DNA of 43,440 bases, taken from positions 1 to 43,440 of the forward strand of contig JAHLMR010000003.1 in NCBI GenBank assembly GCA_018920255.1, in the 5' to 3' direction. The translations under genes and the position numbers were made by a program. Origin of the DNA: Candidatus Aenigmatarchaeota archaeon (GTDB taxonomy: Archaea > Aenigmatarchaeota > Aenigmatarchaeia > Aenigmatarchaeales > JAHLMR01). Below are positions 37,341 through 43,440 of this stretch, piece after piece. Every line of letters begins with the position of its first letter. Positions within the stretch are counted from its first letter, which is position 1. The notes beneath the pieces were generated by a model. The model did no database searches. It was not told the DNA's origin and was given only the letters and a program-made list of their open reading frames with translations.

Positions 37341-38330
37341 TTAACCGCATGAACCACTTGTTTGCGAAACAGAGGATGATAATTTTTGATTACATTCTGT
37401 TGGCATTGTTAAAAATCCAGTACATACAGCAGTTTTATATGCTTCAGGTGATCTCGAACCAGAATATTGTTCATCATTAATAAAAACAGTTGGCGAACCT
37501 TGAACATTGTATTTTTGATTTAATTCATATTCTTCTTTAATTAAAGCTTCACCTTGTTCTGTTTTACATTTTTCAATTTCTGAAATAGATATATTTAATG
37601 CATTTGCTTTTTCTTTCCAACATGTTTCTATATTTTGAAGATTACATCCCGAATTAATCATATTAACATAATTCCAAAATTTTTCAATTCCATACAATTT
37701 ATATATACAAATTTGTCTAATATCTTCATTTAATTCATTAATTCCATGCATAGAACATAATGTTCCATTTGCTATACAATAATTAGGATCGTTTCTTCCA
37801 TAATTATAAATTACATAATGCGGTTCAAAATTTATCTTATTTTTAAATAAATCATAAACTACTTTTAAGCTATTTTCTGCTTGTTGTCCATATGGACAGA
37901 AAGACATTACAAAAAACTTTATTGTTGGCTTTTCAGTTTTTTTAGGAGAAAATTCAACATTACTTTGTGAATTCATTTTATTAATTTCTTCTATAGCACT
38001 ATCTATATTAATTGGTTGTAAAAATAAATATTTTCCATCTTTTGTTATATATATTTTATATTCTTTTCCTTCTATGCTTATATTTAAAGCAATTAATCCA
38101 CTTTCTTCTTTAGCATTTTCAAGTGTTGCTTTTATTCCAGAAGGAAGCATATAAGTATTAATAAAATTTAATGCCTTTGAACTTGCAAAGTTAGAAGTTG
38201 TAAAACTTGAAAATCCTTGAGTAAAAATACTTAAAATAAGTAAAAATATAAGAACACCAATAATAGCATAACTAATATAATTTTTATTATTAGTGATTTG
38301 TTTATTTTCTTCTTGTTTTGTTTCTGTCAT
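37341..38330 (-). CDS. Membrane-anchored DsbA/thioredoxin-fold protein
   Basis: FFVMSFCPYGQQAENSLKVVYDLF, cis-Pro QGSPTVFINDEQYSG; ATG 38330 follows GAGGTGA. Confidence 0.72.
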   Translation of the reverse strand: MTETKQEENKQITNNKNYISYAIIGVLIFLLILSIFTQGFSSFTTSNFASSKALNFINTYMLPSGIKATLENAKEESGLIALNISIEGKEYKIYITKDGKYLFLQPINIDSAIEEINKMNSQSNVEFSPKKTEKPTIKFFVMSFCPYGQQAENSLKVVYDLFKNKINFEPHYVIYNYGRNDPNYCIANGTLCSMHGINELNEDIRQICIYKLYGIEKFWNYVNMINSGCNLQNIETCWKEKANALNISISEIEKCKTEQGEALIKEEYELNQKYNVQGSPTVFINDEQYSGSRSPEAYKTAVCTGFLTMPTECNQKLSSSVSQTSGSCG

Positions 38331-38400
38331 TTTATTCACCTCTTTAACTTTGAAAGTATTAAATTTTAAATTATTTAAATCTTTTCTAAATCAAATTATT

Positions 38401-38796
38401 TTATTGTTTTACAACTTTAATAAACCCATCGTTTGCATTAACTTCAATTATATCTCCTGTTTTAATTTTTTCAATTTCAATCTTATCCATAAGTGGAATT
38501 CTAGCAATAATTGCGCCAACAGCAACAATTACATCACATTCTTTGTTTAAAATTGCAGCAGGAGCCACGTTATTTTTGGCAAGTCTATATAAAGTGTATG
38601 ACCCAACAGTTGAACCTTTACCTGTAGGAAATACGAGGATTTTACCTGCAATGCATTTATTTTCAAGTTCATGTCCTTTTTCAATTACAATACCTGTATT
38701 TGGGTCAACACCACCAAAAAATGAAATTGGCTGATTTGTTACAAGTGCTTCTCCTTTTGCAAAACCAGGAAATATTATTCTCCCCTTTATTTCCAT
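38401..38796 (-). CDS. Aconitase X swivel domain; predicted phosphomevalonate dehydratase small subunit
   Basis: MEIKGRIIFPGFAKGEALVTNQPISFFGGVDPNTGIVIEKGHEL...KILVFPTGKGSTVGSYTLYRL. Confidence 0.87.
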   Translation of the reverse strand: MEIKGRIIFPGFAKGEALVTNQPISFFGGVDPNTGIVIEKGHELENKCIAGKILVFPTGKGSTVGSYTLYRLAKNNVAPAAILNKECDVIVAVGAIIARIPLMDKIEIEKIKTGDIIEVNANDGFIKVVKQ

Positions 38797-39971
38797 TTTC
38801 CAGTCACCGCAGCATCAATACACTTTTCAATCGTTCCAAATTTTGTTTTAAAATTATTTGTTCCGCGTCCATAAAAACATGCTTTTGATGAATTTGTTAC
38901 AAGACATTTAAACCTTCCTTTAAGTGGTGCAACAGCCATGCATGTATCGCATACAATTTTAGCTCCAGATTTTTCAATTTTAGATGCCCAACCTTGTAAC
39001 TCAGCTAATGTTTTAATTTGTCTTGCAGTAAATATCCAGGTTTCTACAGAAACTTTTTTTCCATCTAGCAATTTTGCAATTTTCTCTATTTCTTGTAAAG
39101 AACAATGAGGACATCCTATACCTACAAAATCTATTTCTCCTTCATCGTTTAATTCATCACGAGCATTTTTTAAATCAATTTCTTCAATATCTATTTTTTC
39201 ATTTGGAATTTCAGTTTTATTAGGCGTAATATTTTCAATATGAAATAATGCTGTTCCTCCATAAGTTGCGATTGCAGCACTAAAACTTTTTAATTCTTCA
39301 AGATTTGCAGTTTTAATCCCACGAATAAACGGTATTTTATTTCCTGTTTTCTTTCCAATTGAAAATCCAAGTAAAGCCCAATCTTCATTTTCAATTTTTG
39401 TTCTCACATTTATAACAATTTGTGCATTTCTATTTTCATCTAAATGCAAACCAAAATTTGCAGTTTTTCCTGTTAGTGCAGCAGCAAGCGCAGAAGGTCC
39501 ACCTTCACGATTTGTTTTTGCACCAAGCACAGAGTTTGCAAATGTTACTGCACTTGATTCTGACCAAGCAATATGTTGTCCTTTTAATGGTAAATTACCT
39601 ACTAAATATGGTATACAAGTACATGAAGTAATTATTCCAAGTTTTTCAAATGCATCAATAACCATTTTTTGCTTTATTGCAAAATCTTCAGAAATATTTA
39701 ATTCCTTCCATCGTTCAAGATCAATACCTGCAGGATTTAATGTTGTTAAAACCTTTACTTTTCCATCCCTTGCTAATTCCGATAGAAATTCTAAACCAGC
39801 ATCACCTAAATTATGATAACTTACGCCAGCAACCTGCACCGATGCTACGTTAATTAGTCTATCTGCTCCATAAATTTTTCCAAGTGCAACAAGAATTTCC
39901 ATTGCTCTTTTACATGCTTCACCGTGTTCTCCAGCAAGCATTGCTTCTTCTTCATGTGTTAAATACATCAT
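38787..39971 (-). CDS. Aconitase X catalytic domain; predicted phosphomevalonate dehydratase large subunit
   Basis: MYLTHEEEAMLAGEHGEACKRAMEILVALGKIYGADRLI..., SSAVTFANSVLGAKTNREGGPSALAAALTGKT. Confidence 0.88.
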   Translation of the reverse strand: MMYLTHEEEAMLAGEHGEACKRAMEILVALGKIYGADRLINVASVQVAGVSYHNLGDAGLEFLSELARDGKVKVLTTLNPAGIDLERWKELNISEDFAIKQKMVIDAFEKLGIITSCTCIPYLVGNLPLKGQHIAWSESSAVTFANSVLGAKTNREGGPSALAAALTGKTANFGLHLDENRNAQIVINVRTKIENEDWALLGFSIGKKTGNKIPFIRGIKTANLEELKSFSAAIATYGGTALFHIENITPNKTEIPNEKIDIEEIDLKNARDELNDEGEIDFVGIGCPHCSLQEIEKIAKLLDGKKVSVETWIFTARQIKTLAELQGWASKIEKSGAKIVCDTCMAVAPLKGRFKCLVTNSSKACFYGRGTNNFKTKFGTIEKCIDAAVTGKWK

Positions 39972-41287
39972 TATCCCTGTAAATATTCTTTCATATTTAC
40001 TTTTTTATAACTTTCTGGTTTAAATGATTTATCTTTTTTATCAAAAGGAATTGTTGCATCAATACCAACTTTACATGTAATTGCCTTTTTTCCTTCAGTT
40101 AAATCTGCGCTTGGATCAAGAGATGAACCAGGCTGATTTGGCATAATTATCATATCTTTATCTCCTTGAAATCTCGTCGCAATTGCCCATTCTACTGAAG
40201 CAGGATTGTCTATATCTATGTCATCGTCAATGACAACACAATGTTTTAATGAACTGTGACCTTTAAATGCTGCTTGAATTGCTTGTTTTCCGTCTTCCTC
40301 CTTTTCTTTATGAATTTGAATAATTGCATGAAGCCAATTTCCTCCACCAGAAGTTAATTGAACGTTTACACATTTACAAACTTTTGATACTTCATTAAAA
40401 ATTGTTGGTTCTCGAGGCATTCCCATAAGATTTCTATGCTCGTTCAACCCAGGTAAAAGCGTTTGCCATATCGCATCTTTTCTATGAGTAATACAGGTTA
40501 TTTCAATTATTGGCTGTTTTCGTATTTTATCATATGTTGTAGTTAAATCAAGAAAAGGACCTTCATCATGCATTTCTTTAGTAATTTTTCCTTCAAGTAC
40601 AAATTCAGAATCTGCTGGTACATATAAATTAACTGTTTTACATTTTACAAGCGGTGTTGGTTCTATTGCATTAGCAAGATAAAATTCATCCACCCCATGA
40701 GATAAAGATGTTGCTGCAGCAAGCATTACAGCAGTTGAATTTCCTATGCATATCGCAATTTCAAGTTCTCCTCCTGCTTTTTTTAATGCTGTATCTGTGC
40801 CACGATTTTCAACAATTCTTGCAACAAAATGATTTTTATCCAATAACATTAATCTATGAAAACTAACATTCTGCACATTTAATTCTGGATCGCGCACTAC
40901 TGAAATTCCAGAAGGTATATATCTCCCGCCATCTTTTGGCATATAACGCATAATTGGAAGTTTATATAAATCAGGAGATGTTTCCACTATTTCTTGACAT
41001 GGTGCAGTTTCAACAATTTCTGGTTTTTTTAAATTATTTATTGCATTGCATAATTTTTTAACAAGATTTTTTTCTGAGACTTCAAGCGCTTTTGCGATTA
41101 AATTCCTTGAAGAGCATAAACCACCAACAACAGGAAAGGACGATTCTTTTATATTTTCAAATATTATAGGTCTTTCATTAAAAGTTGCCATTATGTTTGC
41201 CATTTCAAATTCAAGAGAAACAGGTTTTTTTATATGTATTAATTTATTTTTTGTATCTAAATAATTTATAAATTCTCTAAATTTCAT
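39971..41287 (-). CDS. UbiD-family decarboxylase; predicted anhydromevalonate phosphate decarboxylase
   Basis: MKFREFINYLDTKNKL; PKDGGRYIPSGISVVRDPELNVQNVSFHRL; VVIDDDIDIDNPASVEWAIATRFQGDKDMIIMPNQPGSSLDPSA. Confidence 0.87.
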   Translation of the reverse strand: MKFREFINYLDTKNKLIHIKKPVSLEFEMANIMATFNERPIIFENIKESSFPVVGGLCSSRNLIAKALEVSEKNLVKKLCNAINNLKKPEIVETAPCQEIVETSPDLYKLPIMRYMPKDGGRYIPSGISVVRDPELNVQNVSFHRLMLLDKNHFVARIVENRGTDTALKKAGGELEIAICIGNSTAVMLAAATSLSHGVDEFYLANAIEPTPLVKCKTVNLYVPADSEFVLEGKITKEMHDEGPFLDLTTTYDKIRKQPIIEITCITHRKDAIWQTLLPGLNEHRNLMGMPREPTIFNEVSKVCKCVNVQLTSGGGNWLHAIIQIHKEKEEDGKQAIQAAFKGHSSLKHCVVIDDDIDIDNPASVEWAIATRFQGDKDMIIMPNQPGSSLDPSADLTEGKKAITCKVGIDATIPFDKKDKSFKPESYKKVNMKEYLQG

Positions 41288-42307
41288 TTACTCACCCTCA
41301 ATTTTTACTCCTTCAACACCTAATTTTGTTAGAAATGCATGAAAATTATTTTTTTCAAAAATTTTTATAAGTTCATTTGCATGTTCCTCATTTTCTGCAA
41401 GTGCAATACAAATACCGCCACCCCATCCACCTGTTGGTTTTATTCCTAATACATCATTTTCAATACCAATTTTAATAATTTCATCTAATCGTTTTGTAGA
41501 AATATTTAATTTTGATAATTCTTTATAATATTCATTCATTAAAATACCAATGTTTTTTATTTTTTTATCTTTAATTGCCTCAATTGCCTGATATGAGATT
41601 TCATTTAAATTATTTAAAATATTTTCAACAAAATCATGTTTCTTTTCATATTGTTCTCTTACATAAGAAACTGTTTGAGCAGTATTCATTTTAACTTCTC
41701 CACTATCTATAATTACAATAGGTAGTTTAAAGTTTATTGGAAGTGGTTGTGGACCATTCGCTTTTGTGTATGTTAAATAACCACCATATGTTACAGTACT
41801 ATTATCTATTCCAGAAGGAGTTCCAGCATGAGCAATTACATCACCTAAATATGCAATTTCATTAATAATTTTTTTATCTATTGTTTTTTCTATAAAACTT
41901 ATTATTGCAGCTGAAGTTGCTGCCCAAAGTGCCGCACTTGTTCCAGTACCCTTAATTGCATTTCTTTTCGGCCAATAAATATTTACATTTTTCCATGTAT
42001 TGTATTTATTAAATGTTTCTGCAATAACAATTTTTAACGCATCCGTGAAACTCATATTTTTTATTTCAGAAAAATTTTTTTCTTGATAAATTTTATGAAA
42101 TTTTAAAAGTAAATTTAAAACTTCTTCTTTATTTGAAGAAAAAGAATTAAGACCTTCTGCATCATTTACTTTAATATTATTATTTTTATTTTCTTCAATA
42201 CTAACTTTTATTCTACTATCAAATGCTGCAGAAATTCCAATTTTTCCATAAACAACTGCATGCTCACCAAATAAAATAATTTTTCTTGGTGTAGATGCAA
42301 TAATCAT
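41288..42307 (-). CDS. mvk: Mevalonate kinase (GHMP)
   Basis: APRKIILFGEHAVVYGKIGISAAF-type N-terminus (ASTPRKIILFGEHAVVYG), IKGTGTSAALWAATSAA, KPTGGWGGGICIAL. Confidence 0.9.
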   Translation of the reverse strand: MIIASTPRKIILFGEHAVVYGKIGISAAFDSRIKVSIEENKNNNIKVNDAEGLNSFSSNKEEVLNLLLKFHKIYQEKNFSEIKNMSFTDALKIVIAETFNKYNTWKNVNIYWPKRNAIKGTGTSAALWAATSAAIISFIEKTIDKKIINEIAYLGDVIAHAGTPSGIDNSTVTYGGYLTYTKANGPQPLPINFKLPIVIIDSGEVKMNTAQTVSYVREQYEKKHDFVENILNNLNEISYQAIEAIKDKKIKNIGILMNEYYKELSKLNISTKRLDEIIKIGIENDVLGIKPTGGWGGGICIALAENEEHANELIKIFEKNNFHAFLTKLGVEGVKIEGE

Positions 42308-42321
42308 AATTTATAATAATT

Positions 42322-42337
42322 TTTTAAATATTTAAAA
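42322..42337. promoter_or_regulatory. Symmetric bidirectional TATA-like palindrome
   Basis: TTTTAAATATTTAAAA, exact palindrome centred 22.5 nt from both divergent ATGs. Confidence 0.55.
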
Positions 42338-42351
42338 TTTATTAATTTTTT

Positions 42352-43005
42352 ATGGTAAAAACTGATGAATTTAGAATACAAAAATTTGTAAAATTTATAG
42401 ATATTTTTTCAATTTCTAATACATTAATTGGATTTTTATCAATAATTTATATGATTCGTGAAAATTTTCACAATGCTTGTATTTTATTATTTATTGCAGT
42501 AATTTTGGATTCACTCGATGGTTTTATTTCCAGAAAATTTAAAAAATCTACAGAATTTGGAAAAAATATTGATTCGTTTTCAGATATGATATCATTTGGA
42601 ATTGCTCCAGCTATTTTTGTTTATTTATATTTTAATAATCTAATTATAAGTTTTGTAATAATAATTTGTGGTTTATTAAGGCTTTCAAGATTTAACTTAA
42701 TTTCTAATATTAAAAAAGAATCATTTATAGGTATTCCAATACCAACGCTTGCATTACTTGTTTGTGCTTTATATTTTTTAGAATTTAACTTTTTAATTTC
42801 ATGCTTTATTATTTTTATTTTTTCACTATTAATGATAAGTTCTATTGAATATTCAAAAATTTCAATAAATTATATAACTTTTGGAATTGCTATAATTTTA
42901 ATATTTTTATTTTTATTTAATGAAAAATTATTTGCATATATTTTATTTACCGGGTTAATCTTATATTCACTCTCACCTTTAAAAAATTTTTTCAATAAAA
43001 AATAA
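42352..43005 (+). CDS. CDP-alcohol phosphatidyltransferase (PssA/archaetidylserine synthase-like)
   Basis: LDSLDGFISRKFKKSTEFGKNIDSFSDMISFGIAPAIF; TM helices. Confidence 0.85.
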   Translation: MVKTDEFRIQKFVKFIDIFSISNTLIGFLSIIYMIRENFHNACILLFIAVILDSLDGFISRKFKKSTEFGKNIDSFSDMISFGIAPAIFVYLYFNNLIISFVIIICGLLRLSRFNLISNIKKESFIGIPIPTLALLVCALYFLEFNFLISCFIIFIFSLLMISSIEYSKISINYITFGIAIILIFLFLFNEKLFAYILFTGLILYSLSPLKNFFNKK

Positions 43006-43079
43006 TTTGATTTTTATTAAAAATTACTTAATTCTAATAAACCATAAGCTTTAATATTTGTTACTACATAATAATAAAT

Positions 43080-43440
43080 ATGGAAGAAAATAATTCATTA
43101 ACAATGAATATAGGTGGCTGGAGACAAGATGCTATTTTAGAAATATTAGCTCAATTACCTAATGAAGTTATGGATAGAATATTAGATAATTTAAATAAAA
43201 TTTATATGGGTTCATCAGAATATTTTTATGGTGGTAAAGGTAGATATTCACATGAAGAAAAAGAAATTTCATTATCATGGAATCAACACCCAAATTATTT
43301 TATAGAACTTTTTTGTCATGAATTAGGACATGTTGTTGATAGAGCATATAATATTACAGCTGACAAAGATGAAAATGGTGTTATAAAAGCTGTAAAAGGT
43401 GAATCACAATTTTTTGCAGATGTTTTTGCTTTATATTTGA
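43080..43440 (+). CDS. HExxH metalloprotease-like protein, 3'-truncated by window edge
   Basis: MEENNSLTMNIGGWRQDAILEILAQLPNEVMDRIL...FIELFCHELGHVVDRAYN...GESQFFADVFALYL; not in ORF track. Confidence 0.7.
   Translation, partial: MEENNSLTMNIGGWRQDAILEILAQLPNEVMDRILDNLNKIYMGSSEYFYGGKGRYSHEEKEISLSWNQHPNYFIELFCHELGHVVDRAYNITADKDENGVIKAVKGESQFFADVFALYL

Noticed and set aside
39422-39631. 69-aa ORF antisense to aconitase X large subunit
   Set aside because: Antisense to a strongly supported conserved gene; His/Leu/Gln-rich shadow translation.

Overview
AT-rich archaeal chromosome segment, probably from a reduced DPANN-type lineage (inference from gene content, not proven). Housekeeping content: clamp loader RfcL/RfcS, RpoL, two TFS-like proteins, Dph2, a DUF99 protein, an XPD-like helicase, a SufS-like desulfurase, a cis-prenyltransferase, and a compact operon for the archaeal modified mevalonate route (mevalonate kinase, UbiD-family decarboxylase, aconitase-X large and small subunits) divergent from a CDP-alcohol phosphatidyltransferase. 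Three tRNA genes (Gly, Leu, Arg) all carry introns; Gly and Leu also appear to have a second intron at the same T-loop position, 119 nt long in Leu. The accessory core (~8.9-25.1 kb) is a TadC/ArlJ-like membrane platform gene followed by about 20 genes encoding proteins with a pilin-like N-terminus (short basic start, often M-K-G, then one hydrophobic helix). They range from 38 to ~893 aa; several are Cys-rich and some are paralogous. This is the best candidate for an undescribed appendage or surface system. A second candidate is a structured RNA (26776-26862), directly downstream of a TATA box, with mutually exclusive pairings, upstream of a zinc-ribbon/Hsp20-like gene. No rRNA, CRISPR array or transposase was recognised. 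All assignments come from reading the sequence; no searches or folding programs were run.
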